From positions 1 to 32,550 of the forward strand of contig JALSTN010000287.1 in the NCBI GenBank assembly GCA_026983735.1: DNA of 32,550 bases. Direction: 5' to 3'. The stretch is from Saprospiraceae bacterium. GTDB taxonomy: Bacteria > Bacteroidota > Bacteroidia > Chitinophagales > Saprospiraceae. Position 1 is the stretch's first letter, and each line of letters opens with the position of its first letter. The position numbers were made by a program, and so were the translations under genes. Shown here in pieces: positions 24,603 to 32,367 of the stretch. Under the pieces are notes generated by a model. The model searched no databases and was not told the DNA's origin. It saw only the letters and a list, made by a program, of their open reading frames with translations.

Positions 24603-24610
24603 CAAAGATA
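24603..24610 (-). promoter_or_regulatory. -7 promoter box TATCTTTG of the DUF2853 gene
   Basis: Exact TAnnTTTG on the minus strand, 38 bases before the ATG. Confidence 0.6.
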
Positions 24611-24918
24611 TTAATATTTTATAAAATATATCGTTTTCAATAAATTTTATTTCATTTCATACTAAAATAGCATTAAATGAAAGGGCTGTAAGGATGGATT
24701 TCCTTTAAGAACATATTTTTTTCAAATCTTACCTTTCTTTTTCTTATGAAACGAAAATAAGCCGACCAAAATATCCTTGGCTAAGGATGTGCTCAATTCG
24801 CGTCCTATATGTCTCCTGAATTCAAGTGACAAATGCAACTTTTGAGAGAGCGATTTTATGTGAATATTTTATCAAAAGAAAAGGGGAGATTTAATGATAT
24901 CATCCCAAATGGTTAAAT
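24611..24918. other. Intergenic region after lipoprotein A
   Basis: About 310 AT-rich bases. No gene or strong terminator seen; lipoprotein A therefore has no visible intrinsic terminator. Confidence 0.35.
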
Positions 24919-26442
24919 TTAGTATTCTAAAACATCACACCCAATGTTTAAGTAAACAAATCCTCCAACTGGATATTCCAAATAAGTGGACTCTTGATCA
25001 CACCAATCAATAATATCAGAGCCTAACTCGATGACGCTCAATGCGGTGATCTCCGTACTCCATTTGACCTTATGTGTTGATGAATATACCCATTTTTCAG
25101 TTGCGATTTTTTCAAACATTGGAATAGGGAGAGAAAGTTCAAACGATTTTGTTGTGGTTTTTCCATTTTCACCAGAAGTGCTGATTACAGTTGAGGTTTC
25201 ATCTATTTCAAACATTTGAAATGGAAAATATTTTCCAACATTATCTAAATACCATCTTGAATCAGACTTTGTGAAGAACCAGCTTTTATAGCCATTTATG
25301 GATAACGAATAAGGTTTTAATTTGGCTTTTTTAACGAGTTCCCAGTAACCGCACTGATTAGTATCGCCTGCTAATATATCATCATCGTCACAATCCGATA
25401 AGTCCGGAACCCATTTGTACTTTGCCGGAATGTAGAGATCTCCTTTGGATATCGGCCAGCGTCTTGAATGTGTTAATTGTTCTCCATCGAATGGATGTAC
25501 CCAATTTAGGACAAAAAGATAAGTATTTTCAAAAGGTTGATTTGCCATTACCTTTGCTGCAGTTTCTGAAAGTATTTTAATCCCTTCCCAGTAGTTATAA
25601 GTATAATGGTTATCATCTACATCTCTTATTGGAGTTGTTGTACATAACGGCTGGGAAGGTGGTGAAGCATTTGTGTCTTCATAAGGTGAAGGGTCTTGGC
25701 AATCATTTAAAAGATTATAAAGCTTTTTAGTTTTAATAACTGTATATCCACCAATTTTTCTACAAGGATCTGATATGGATTGAATGTAATTATCCAACTT
25801 TTTTTTGCAGGAGTCATTAATTTGCCCAATAATATCATACAAGTTTAGTCTATTTTTAAGTATATTGTAATTGTGATCAATGGCAAGATAAGTTTCACTT
25901 TGAATCAACGCAATATAATAAATGGACTTCTCATCATTAAAAAAAATAGGATCCGTTCGGCCTCCATTGTAATAGGTTTGATAAGTCGAATCGTAGTACA
26001 CGATGGAAGGGGTTTTAGCTAGGTTATGAACATCCCAGTCAATAGAGGCAAACTTATCAGGAATTTTTAAGCTTAATGTTGGGAAAAGGCTTAATAACTG
26101 TTCTATAATCACCTGGCTACTTGTGCCATTTGCATAATGTTCAATAAGTGAGTCTAAAATAAATCTAGATTCGTTGTTGTTTTCATCAAAAAAGCAACGT
26201 AAAAGGATTTCATCAAACGAATTTGATGAAGAGCTTATAGACTTGCTTTTAACTTGTTCTCTTAGATTAACATCTAAAATTAATGCTCTAGAAAATGACT
26301 TACAGAAAATGTTGATTATGTTATTCTGTTCTCTCAGATTATCAACATTGTTCAAAGAAGTACCTTTATTACATGAATAAAAAATATGGAAAAATAAAGT
26401 TAAGATAAATATTGTTCTTAATTTTATAGTTAGATTTTTCAT
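24919..26442 (-). CDS. Lipoprotein A, large, unknown function
   Basis: 507 residues from the ATG at 26442, which gives a signal peptide and lipobox FYSC (Cys24); the frame is open further upstream only because it runs into leader element A. The N-terminal 180 residues (FCKSFSRALILDVNLREQVKS split as seen, ... LSLFPTLSLKIPDK, SIDWDVHNLAKTPSIVYYDS) resemble a lipoprotein type common in Bacteroidota, with FA-x-LA-x-AL and VP/IP-x-W patterns, that I cannot name. The C-terminal half has an acidic CDDDDILAGD loop and beta-rich sequence. Probably anchored in the outer membrane. No enzyme motif seen. Confidence 0.8.
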   Translation of the reverse strand: MKNLTIKLRTIFILTLFFHIFYSCNKGTSLNNVDNLREQNNIINIFCKSFSRALILDVNLREQVKSKSISSSSNSFDEILLRCFFDENNNESRFILDSLIEHYANGTSSQVIIEQLLSLFPTLSLKIPDKFASIDWDVHNLAKTPSIVYYDSTYQTYYNGGRTDPIFFNDEKSIYYIALIQSETYLAIDHNYNILKNRLNLYDIIGQINDSCKKKLDNYIQSISDPCRKIGGYTVIKTKKLYNLLNDCQDPSPYEDTNASPPSQPLCTTTPIRDVDDNHYTYNYWEGIKILSETAAKVMANQPFENTYLFVLNWVHPFDGEQLTHSRRWPISKGDLYIPAKYKWVPDLSDCDDDDILAGDTNQCGYWELVKKAKLKPYSLSINGYKSWFFTKSDSRWYLDNVGKYFPFQMFEIDETSTVISTSGENGKTTTKSFELSLPIPMFEKIATEKWVYSSTHKVKWSTEITALSVIELGSDIIDWCDQESTYLEYPVGGFVYLNIGCDVLEY

Positions 26443-26448
26443 AATTAA

Positions 26449-26520
26449 TAATTTTGTAAGATTTTTAGAATCCCCGTCTTCCGGATGAATTGTGGTAATG
26501 CACCGGGAGGCGGGCTTTTT
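26449..26520 (+). ncRNA. Predicted antisense RNA of leader element A
   Basis: Plus strand: box TAATTTTG (26449-26456), then an intrinsic terminator with arms CCCGTCTTCCGG (26473-26484) and CCGGGAGGCGGG (26503-26514) and T5. On the plus strand all 12 pairs form (two G-U); on the minus strand the same positions give C-A mismatches, so the hairpin is built for plus-strand RNA. The product, about 60 nt, would be antisense to the lipoprotein 5' leader. No -33 element is evident. Confidence 0.5.
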
Positions 26521-26725
26521 GGATCGGGTAAATCCCGTAGGTTGCATTAAATGGGTTCGTCACGACCTCCCCAAAACGCAGGCTTCCCCCGCCACCGGAC
26601 AAGACTTGGAGTAAGCTCCTTAAATGGTATTGTATGAAATAACGAATCCGGTATTATGTTGACCTCAGCGCGAAAGCACCAATGAATAAGTCGATAGAAT
26701 TTTATTGCGAGTTGTAAGGAACAAG

Positions 26726-26745
26726 TTCCTTGTTCCTTGTTCCTT
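26726..26745 (-). repeat. 7-bp tandem repeat, about 2.9 units (element A)
   Basis: Plus-strand unit TTCCTTG. It lies just downstream of the predicted transcription start. With flanking bases it forms a hairpin AAGGAACAAG/CTTGTTCCTT with a 3-base loop (26716-26738). Element B has one unit more. Confidence 0.85.
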
Positions 26746-26759
26746 AAAAGGTTAAAGGG

Positions 26760-26767
26760 CAAAGGTA
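26760..26767 (-). promoter_or_regulatory. -7 promoter box TACCTTTG of lipoprotein A
   Basis: Exact TAnnTTTG on the minus strand, implying a 5' leader of about 310 nt. A palindrome GCGTTT-TAAT-AAACGC (26775-26790) sits directly upstream and is not in element B, so control may differ between units. Confidence 0.65.
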
Positions 26768-26843
26768 TGAAAAAGCGTTTTAATAAACGCCGGATACGCC
26801 GCGAAAAGGAAAGGGTTGATATGTGGCTGTATGCGTGATGCAT

Positions 26844-27536
26844 GACAATAAGGTGTAGTTATTTAGCAAATATAAGACAATAATTGATATTAACAGGTAA
26901 AAAATTCAAAAATAAGTATAAAAAAGGTGTTTTTATTATGATATTGGGGGAATATGTTTGTGGGGGTTGTTGAAGAATGAGCGTGGAGTAAAACGGGTTT
27001 AACTAAGAGGTTTGGCGGGCATTACCTCTACGCAGCTGTTCCGGAAAAACTAAATTAAACCCCAATCATACTGTAGATAGCCCAATCCGTGCTTAGAATA
27101 ATCTGACCAGGTTGATTGTTTTCGATTATTTGGCTTTTATAGGGAGGCAATAAAAAACCTCACCTTACAGAGGAAAGACTCATAAAAGATGAGATTATAA
27201 ACCATCAACGTCTGTATCTTACAACTAAGACGGCTAAATATACGGTCAAAAGTATGAATTGGGTTAAAGTCTTATCTCGTACGGCTGTCCCATTAGAGAT
27301 GTATGTCTCGAATTCAAAAAGTATAGTCAATTGCCCTCAACTCAATCAAGCCGCAGTATTGACTCATAGAACCTCGGGATACTCCTTTTTGTTTGGCTTA
27401 ATATATATAGTAAAATTCGTGTTTGTAGTTTAATCTTATTGAATCAACTCAATCTGTTTTTACATTCTTTTGTGATAAGAATTTTAAACTGTTGCATTCT
27501 TTATGCTTATGGCTTTGAATGATCGCTTAAACATTA
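26844..27536. other. Long intergenic region with possible gene remnants
   Basis: About 690 bases with no complete gene. A plus-strand frame is open from about 27144 to 27432 with no ATG in its first third (contains LYLTTKTAKYTVKSMNWVK), and a minus-strand stretch at about 27140-27056 reads QIIENNQPGQIILSTDW before a stop. Both look more protein-like than random and may be decayed gene pieces; neither is recognised. TAAAATTCGTGTTTG at about 27412-27427 recalls the end of the shared leader. Confidence 0.3.
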
Positions 27537-27989
27537 TTATGTTTTAATCTTTTTGATTATTTGATAAACAACACTGATAAGTGCTGTCAATATAGCTGCA
27601 ATCCCTATAGAAATCATGATATTACTCAGCACTTCATATGTGTTTTCGCCGATCTGATTTAACCTATCTTTAATAAATAAAAGAGTGCCCATAAAGAAGA
27701 AAAATGCTGCCCTTTTCATATTTTTTTGTATATTTTGTTTTAATTGTTCATTTGTTTGTTCATTTGTTTGTTCATTATCTAGATGTTTATAGTAGGATAG
27801 TCTTTCAAGCATAAGCACTTCAATTATTCCTCCAAAGCACGCAAAAACAAAATGCGCCAAATAGTCATTTATTGTATTCAGTGTTAGGTCAGAGTTCTCC
27901 TGTGATGAAGAAACAAATAGAGGGATAAAAAAAAACATTAAAGTAGCATAAGTGAAATCATACAATCTAAATAACTCTGATTTTTTCAT
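27537..27989 (-). CDS. Four-helix membrane protein, possible immunity protein
   Basis: 150 residues from the ATG at 27989 (a TTG at 28025 would add 12). Four hydrophobic segments: YATLMFFFIPLFVSS, YLAHFVFACFGGIIEVLML, AAFFFFMGTLLFI and IMISIGIAAILTALISVVYQI, with a hydrophilic loop NEQTNEQTNEQ encoded by a 12-bp tandem repeat. It follows the broken lipoprotein B gene and its hairpin by about 80 bases, same strand. Small multi-span proteins next to membrane-active peptides are often immunity proteins; that role is an inference from position only. Confidence 0.65.
   Translation of the reverse strand: MKKSELFRLYDFTYATLMFFFIPLFVSSSQENSDLTLNTINDYLAHFVFACFGGIIEVLMLERLSYYKHLDNEQTNEQTNEQLKQNIQKNMKRAAFFFFMGTLLFIKDRLNQIGENTYEVLSNIMISIGIAAILTALISVVYQIIKKIKT
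27746..27776. repeat. In-frame 12-bp tandem repeat, about 2.6 units
   Basis: Plus-strand unit GTTCATTTGTTT; encodes NEQT repeats in the cytoplasmic or periplasmic loop of the membrane protein. Copy changes would keep the frame. Confidence 0.85.
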
Positions 27990-28068
27990 TTTTTTCTGTA
28001 TTTTATCAAGAAATATTTGAATCAAGAGATAATGAATGTCTTAACTTTAATTGGCATTTAAATGATTT

Positions 28069-28099
28069 CAGAATCCTCCGAAAAAGGAGGATTCTGAAA
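28069..28099 (-). terminator. 13-bp inverted repeat after the lipoprotein B unit
   Basis: TTCAGAATCCTCC and GGAGGATTCTGAA with a 6-base spacer, perfect pairing. On the minus strand the T run precedes rather than follows the stem, so it may stabilise the 3' end or act as a weak terminator rather than a classical one. Confidence 0.55.
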
Positions 28100-28108
28100 A
28101 AATCAAGA

Positions 28109-28351
28109 TTACTTGCATTGGTGTTTTTGGGCACAATATAGTGCTGCAAATAAAGATGCGGATGCTGCATTATATGCTACCGCACCTGCAATAGCTGCAT
28201 TGGCGCCGGGAACTGCAGCTGCTGACGCCGCTAAGGTTCCGGCTAATCCGAAGAAGTACCCGGCAGCAGCTGATACATCAGCAGCAATTACATCACTTTT
28301 ATAGCACCTATCACGTTCAGGACATCTTAAATTTATTTTGTTATCATTGTT
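28109..28351 (-). pseudogene. Detached C-terminal domain: Ala/Gly-rich helical hairpin with two CX5C motifs
   Basis: 80 codons and TAA, open from the T9 run that ends lipoprotein B, one frame away from it, with no start codon of its own. It begins NNDNKINLRCPERDRC and ends YCAQKHQCK; between are two small-residue hydrophobic helices (VIAADVSAAAGYFFGLAGTL and PGANAAIAGAVAYNAASASL) joined by an Ala/Pro/Gly turn. The pairs C-PERDR-C and C-AQKHQ-C mirror each other at the two ends, as for a disulfide-clamped helical hairpin. Composition resembles membrane-active bacteriocin-like segments; no named family is recognised. Confidence 0.75.
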
Positions 28352-28970
28352 AAAAAAAAATAGAATTAGGCGAGTTTTCTCCTAACCAAAGCTCACTTGA
28401 ATGATAAGCTACCGAGACCATAATGTTAAGTACTTCCGACTCTATACATGTAATGGAATTATCTGCATTTATTTCAGCTTCCAATGTTTTTAAAAAGAAA
28501 TGGAAGTCCTCTAGGGATTCCAATAACTCTAATTGATCACTTAACCGATGGATATAGCTTAAAGCATTGTGACTAGAATGCGAAACCCGTTGAATAAAAA
28601 AGTCGTATAAATTTGATTCATCTTTATTAAGATCATTTAATATTACCAACATTTGATCTTTGTCTATAAAGTCTTGATCCAGAAAAATGGAATCTTCGAA
28701 CACTGTCTCCAATAAAACATCTGTGCAGGTATTATTATCTAGACAATCCGGGTAGTTGATTTGATTGAATATCTCATCTACTTTTTCATTGTGTAGAATT
28801 CCGATTGATTGAATCTCTTCAGCGCTTAGATTAATACATTCAATCTTTAGTATATCTATTTTTTCTTCTGAGTTATTTTCATTTGTTGTAGTCTTACTAC
28901 AAGAAGAAATGATTAAGACTAGTAATGTTAATAGAAATATTAGACTGGATTTTATATATGAATTTTTCAT
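28350..28970 (-). CDS. Lipoprotein B, ends in a T9 run; probably the N-terminal part of a frameshifted gene
   Basis: 206 residues as read, signal peptide with lipobox ISSC (Cys24), then an acidic helical domain (IGILHNEKVDEIFNQ, SHNALSYIHRLSDQLELLE). The last codons are ATT TTT TTT TAA, made from a run of nine T (28360-28352). With eight T the frame continues directly into the 80-residue hairpin domain. An HN-x-x-x-DEI-type helical domain followed by an Ala/Gly-rich tail is, as I recall it, a recurring layout in Bacteroidota lipoproteins, which favours an originally fused protein of about 285 residues. Sequencing error, mutation or phase variation cannot be separated here. Confidence 0.8.
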   Translation of the reverse strand: MKNSYIKSSLIFLLTLLVLIISSCSKTTTNENNSEEKIDILKIECINLSAEEIQSIGILHNEKVDEIFNQINYPDCLDNNTCTDVLLETVFEDSIFLDQDFIDKDQMLVILNDLNKDESNLYDFFIQRVSHSSHNALSYIHRLSDQLELLESLEDFHFFLKTLEAEINADNSITCIESEVLNIMVSVAYHSSELWLGENSPNSIFF

Positions 28971-28976
28971 AATTAA

Positions 28977-29049
28977 TAATTTTGTAAGATTTTTATAATT
29001 CCCGTCTTCCGGATGAATTGTGGTACTGCACCGGGAGGCGGGCTTTTTT
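28977..29049 (+). ncRNA. Predicted antisense RNA of leader element B
   Basis: Plus-strand box TAATTTTG (28977-28984), arms CCCGTCTTCCGG (29001-29012) and CCGGGAGGCGGG (29031-29042), then six T (29044-29049). Same arrangement as in copies A and C. Confidence 0.5.
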
Positions 29050-29254
29050 GAATCGGGAAAATCCCGTAGGGGGCATTAAGTGGGTTCGTCACGACCTTAC
29101 CAAAACGGAGGCTTCCCCAGCCACCGGACAAGACCTGGAGTAAGCTCCTTAAATGGTATTGTATGAAATAACGAATCCGGTATTATAATGACATCAGCGC
29201 GAAAGCACCAATGAATAAGTCGATATAATTTTACTGATAGATGTAATGTACAAG

Positions 29255-29281
29255 TTCCTTGTTCCTTGTTCCTTGTTCCTT
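29255..29281 (-). repeat. 7-bp tandem repeat, about 3.9 units (element B)
   Basis: Same TTCCTTG unit and same position as in element A, with one more unit. Confidence 0.85.
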
Positions 29282-29295
29282 AAAAGGTTAAAGGG

Positions 29296-29303
29296 CAAAG
29301 GTA
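29296..29303 (-). promoter_or_regulatory. -7 promoter box TACCTTTG of lipoprotein B
   Basis: Exact TAnnTTTG on the minus strand; identical to the box of copy A including the following GCCCTTTAACC. Confidence 0.65.
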
Positions 29304-29306
29304 TGA

Positions 29307-29654
29307 TAATGTCCCAAAAGACACGAGCTATCTTCTTAGAAAGAGTAATGGGCGATATGAATATGTAAGTGTGATACATATAAAAAATATATTATATGGC
29401 AAATATAATACAAAAAAGTAAAAGGAAGGTGAAAAAATCAATTATTTTTTATAAAAACTCCTCTTTTCAAAGATTATTTGTTTTAAAAAAGCACCTATTA
29501 GCTATTCTGTCTATGCGTATATCTACCTAATGCATCGAGACTGGAAAATGTTGCAGAACGGAGTTGAAACCGTCCAATATAACAGGGAAGTATTGAAACT
29601 TCAGAAAACGAATGAAAAGGTTTTTATTCTATGAACTCTATAGATCAGTTAAGA
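29307..29654. other. Intergenic region between the T9SS gene and element B
   Basis: About 350 bases with no recognised gene. A plus-strand stretch near 29530-29633 (HRDWKMLQNGVETVQYNREV) reads protein-like but has no clear gene context; possibly a remnant. Confidence 0.35.
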
Positions 29655-31355
29655 TCAATCCGGATGAAAGACTACAAACTTCCTTGATGTTGGGATATGA
29701 TTATTTACCTGGATTACTGCCGTATAGCTACCAGGTTCTAATGTGCGTGTATCTATCTGGACATTTTGATGGTTGAAATGCACTACTGACATTAATTTCC
29801 CAATTGCAGAATAAATAGTGATGGTTCCTCTTTGTCTCTCTTTGAATTCGAAAGACAATACATTGTCAGATGGATTGGGATAGACTATTACTGTATACTC
29901 AGGAGTAGTATTCACGTCTTTGGTCCCGGTTAGGTCTAACGCTTCTCTTTTGACTTTACACCATAAATCCGTATCCAAATAGGTAATTTTTCCTAGTTTT
30001 TCATCAAAAATATATTGCAACATTCTCATTTTTACTAAATAAAAATCATTGGAAACAGGAATAAAAGAGATGGGATATATTTCTACGTTACTGGGTTTTA
30101 TCGGATAGGTCCCGATCCATCTTACTGGGGAACCAATCTCGTATTTAGCCAAATGAAAACTGTTTTTCTGTTGGTCCGGATCATAGGTAGTAATAGAAAG
30201 TAAAAAACTTCCGTCCTTCATCCGGATTACGTTTCTGAGTGTAGGGCTATATGAACTTGATAATGAAGAGTCTATTCCTTCTATTTGGATCGTATCCAAT
30301 ATATTGGCATTTTTGTCCAGAATTATAGTATATTTCTCATATTCTAAGAGGGGTTTCAATTCTTTTGAGATTCCCATTATGATATTGACTGAGTCTTGAT
30401 AGGTAATCCTGAAAGATGAATTATTTTTAAAGGAATCTATTACAAATGTAAATGCGGAAAGTGAATCCAATCTTGGAGATAAATATTGAAACGTAAAAAA
30501 GGATTTAAAGGTATCTGCGTAAATATTATAAGTATTAGCTTGAAGAAAAATCGTTAATAAACTATCTTTTCCCATAGAGAAAGGGGGCGATTTATGTAAA
30601 ATTTTACGCCTAAAATTAAGATATATGTAATCTCTGGAAATATAATGACCTAAAGTATCTAAGATAAAATGATTATAATCATAATGCGCTGAATATCCGG
30701 AAGTGTATGAAAATTTTGATTGGTCCGGATCGAAATACATTAAATTGGAATCTTTTATTAAATTCGTCTGTAGGATAGGACTAGCAGTATCTAATCTTGG
30801 TACTTTGTACTGATATACTATTTTTCCGGTATTAATGTCATACTTCCTTATGGCAAATTTCCCATATAGAGCATCTCTATTCCAAGAATATAATCCATAA
30901 ATCATAAGCGTATTATTATCTCGGTCTAGATAAAGGCCCATTGGAGGTTCATCTGTTTCCTCTGTTCTTTGATCGTAGTAGTTGGACCAAATCAAACTTC
31001 CGTCATCTATATTTATTCTAGACAAGTATGCACCACTTAACTTTTCTAAAAGGAAAGAGCGATGAACTGTAAAGAGGTCGTTGTTATATAGCACCTCATA
31101 ACTTTGATAAAAATGTCTTCTCCCATCATATAGCTTTTGAGCATAAATTATTGTAGTATCTCCTGCAGCATTGACATCAAACATATAAACAGAATCTCCA
31201 ATAGCAGAAGTATCCTGAGGAACATAAATCCATTCTGGATTAATATTGTCAAACGCAGGTTCTTTGTAGGGGTACTTTTGAGGATTCTGGGCTTGTATTT
31301 GATCATGTAATCCTCCAATAGCCAAAACCATTAAAAAGATATATAACTGTTTCAT
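29655..31355 (-). CDS. Secreted protein with T9SS type A sorting domain
   Basis: 566 residues. Signal peptide 1-23 (MKQLYIFLMVLAIGG... ends IQAQ). The body (about 40-470) is beta-rich with repeated short patterns such as LDRDNNTLMIYGLYSW, FAIRKYDINTGKIVYQY and LRNVIRMKDGSFLLSITTYD, like a beta-propeller-type surface protein, no catalytic motif seen. The C-terminal 75 residues (VIVYPNPSDNVLSFEF ... LEPGSYTAVIQV) are a type A T9SS sorting domain. It lies 100 bases after lipoprotein C on the same strand but behind an intrinsic terminator. Confidence 0.85.
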   Translation of the reverse strand: MKQLYIFLMVLAIGGLHDQIQAQNPQKYPYKEPAFDNINPEWIYVPQDTSAIGDSVYMFDVNAAGDTTIIYAQKLYDGRRHFYQSYEVLYNNDLFTVHRSFLLEKLSGAYLSRINIDDGSLIWSNYYDQRTEETDEPPMGLYLDRDNNTLMIYGLYSWNRDALYGKFAIRKYDINTGKIVYQYKVPRLDTASPILQTNLIKDSNLMYFDPDQSKFSYTSGYSAHYDYNHFILDTLGHYISRDYIYLNFRRKILHKSPPFSMGKDSLLTIFLQANTYNIYADTFKSFFTFQYLSPRLDSLSAFTFVIDSFKNNSSFRITYQDSVNIIMGISKELKPLLEYEKYTIILDKNANILDTIQIEGIDSSLSSSYSPTLRNVIRMKDGSFLLSITTYDPDQQKNSFHLAKYEIGSPVRWIGTYPIKPSNVEIYPISFIPVSNDFYLVKMRMLQYIFDEKLGKITYLDTDLWCKVKREALDLTGTKDVNTTPEYTVIVYPNPSDNVLSFEFKERQRGTITIYSAIGKLMSVVHFNHQNVQIDTRTLEPGSYTAVIQVNNHIPTSRKFVVFHPD

Positions 31356-31384
31356 GTGGTTGATATTTTTATTATAAATTGTTT

Positions 31385-31434
31385 AAAAAATACCCCCGGA
31401 TTTTTTATTGTTTTCATCAAAACCCGGGAGTATT
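31385..31434 (-). terminator. Intrinsic terminator between lipoprotein C and the T9SS gene
   Basis: Minus strand: AATACTCCCGG (31434-31424), 24-base loop, CCGGGGGTATT (31399-31389) with one G-U, followed by T. It would limit read-through from lipoprotein C into the T9SS gene. Confidence 0.75.
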
Positions 31435-31455
31435 ACTAATCATTGTCAAATCATG

Positions 31456-32367
31456 TTAGTTATGCCGCCACCATTTGAAAGGTTCACAATGCTGTATGCA
31501 TCCTTGGTCATTGTCTGGAGGAGGACAACCTCCGGATCTTGGGGCTTGGTGCACACAGACGCCATATGTATGCGTTGAATAATTTCTGCGTTTGAATCCA
31601 CATGTCCTTCTAGGATCCCATGGAGTATCACATAGAATAGCACAATAATCAGCGGTGTTTATACAGCATCCTTCTCCACACGGTTGGTGTTTGTAGTATC
31701 TATACAGACCATGTATGGTGGTGTCCTGTCTTGTTATTATTTTGTCCGGATCTCTAAATCCTGGTCCCGGAAAATCAGGGTGATGCTCTATAGCTATAAG
31801 ATCTTCACATTTATAATAACAAGTTGCTTCTATCAAACTAGCGCGTAGAAGTTCTTCCCTATGGTTATGACAATAATAACCACTGACTTGTGCATGACGA
31901 TACATCAGAGAATCAACGCCTTTTTCTCTTACTTCTAAATAGATTTTATCTAGAACATCTTGTTTTTCTTCAGGAGTTAAGCTTTCAAGATAATCCCAAA
32001 GTGCCGTACATCTCTCATCTGACTCAGGTATTGCAAAACCAAAATCTGTAAAGATATAGTAATTAGAATTATTGCCACTAGTATTATCCCTACACCATTG
32101 CCTATTATATCTGGCTATAATAGGACAGTCTTCAAATTCAGGACCTAAAATGTCAATTTTTATGGTAACAATTACAGGATGAACAGGAAAACAATTGTAG
32201 TTATCGTCTATTTGATTGCAAGCTAAGGTTATCCCTTCATTTTGTGAAAGATTCCGATTTTGAATAAGGTTTTTTTCTCCTGTTTCGATAGACTTTGAGC
32301 AAGAGGATAGCAAGATACAAATAATTGTGATTTGAATAAAGTAAATATATTTACTATAATTTTTCAT
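31456..32367 (-). CDS. Lipoprotein C, cysteine-rich, unknown function
   Basis: 303 residues, starting MKNYSKYIYF with lipobox LSSC (Cys23). The middle is acidic and helical (LTPEEKQDVLDKIYLEVREKG) and the C-terminal 90 residues hold about 14 Cys with many His and aromatic residues (HQPCGEGCCINTADYCAILC, RTCGFKRRNYS, GGCPPPDNDQGCIQHCEPFKWW), suggesting several disulfides or metal binding. Sequence is unrelated to lipoproteins A and B apart from the first codons and anchor, although all three share the same upstream element. Confidence 0.8.
   Translation of the reverse strand: MKNYSKYIYFIQITIICILLSSCSKSIETGEKNLIQNRNLSQNEGITLACNQIDDNYNCFPVHPVIVTIKIDILGPEFEDCPIIARYNRQWCRDNTSGNNSNYYIFTDFGFAIPESDERCTALWDYLESLTPEEKQDVLDKIYLEVREKGVDSLMYRHAQVSGYYCHNHREELLRASLIEATCYYKCEDLIAIEHHPDFPGPGFRDPDKIITRQDTTIHGLYRYYKHQPCGEGCCINTADYCAILCDTPWDPRRTCGFKRRNYSTHTYGVCVHQAPRSGGCPPPDNDQGCIQHCEPFKWWRHN

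Larger units (their letters stand above)
26434..26770 (-). repeat. Leader element, copy A
   Basis: 337 bp directly upstream of lipoprotein A and including its first codons (ATGAAAAAT). Sense features (minus): TACCTTTG -7 box at 26767-26760; 7-bp repeats at 26745-26726; small hairpins GGAG-CTTA-CTCC and CGGG-ATTTA-CCCG; then the start codon. The 337-bp length differs from copy B (345 bp) exactly by one 7-bp unit plus one T. Frames in it are not conserved between copies, so it acts as DNA or RNA, not as protein. Confidence 0.88.
28962..29306 (-). repeat. Leader element, copy B
   Basis: 345 bp directly upstream of lipoprotein B, including its first codons. Same order of parts as copy A: -7 box TACCTTTG at 29303-29296, 7-bp repeats at 29281-29255, GGAG-CTTA-CTCC, CGG/GGCT-type hairpin, CGGG-ATTTT-CCCG, GC-rich hairpin, start codon. 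Sequence beyond 29306 differs from copy A. Confidence 0.88.

Noticed and set aside
26443-26547. N-terminal extension of lipoprotein A
   Set aside because: It is only the leader element read through; the ATG at 26442 fits the lipoprotein signal and matches the other two genes.
26547-26843. 98-codon minus-strand frame inside leader element A (and its 61-codon counterpart in element B)
   Set aside because: The frame is interrupted or shifted in copy B by the 7-bp and 1-bp length differences and a stop, so the element is not protein-coding.
28113-28304. 63-codon plus-strand Ala-rich frame
   Set aside because: It is the antisense reading of the Ala/Gly-rich hairpin domain, whose minus-strand frame continues lipoprotein B and has paired Cys motifs.
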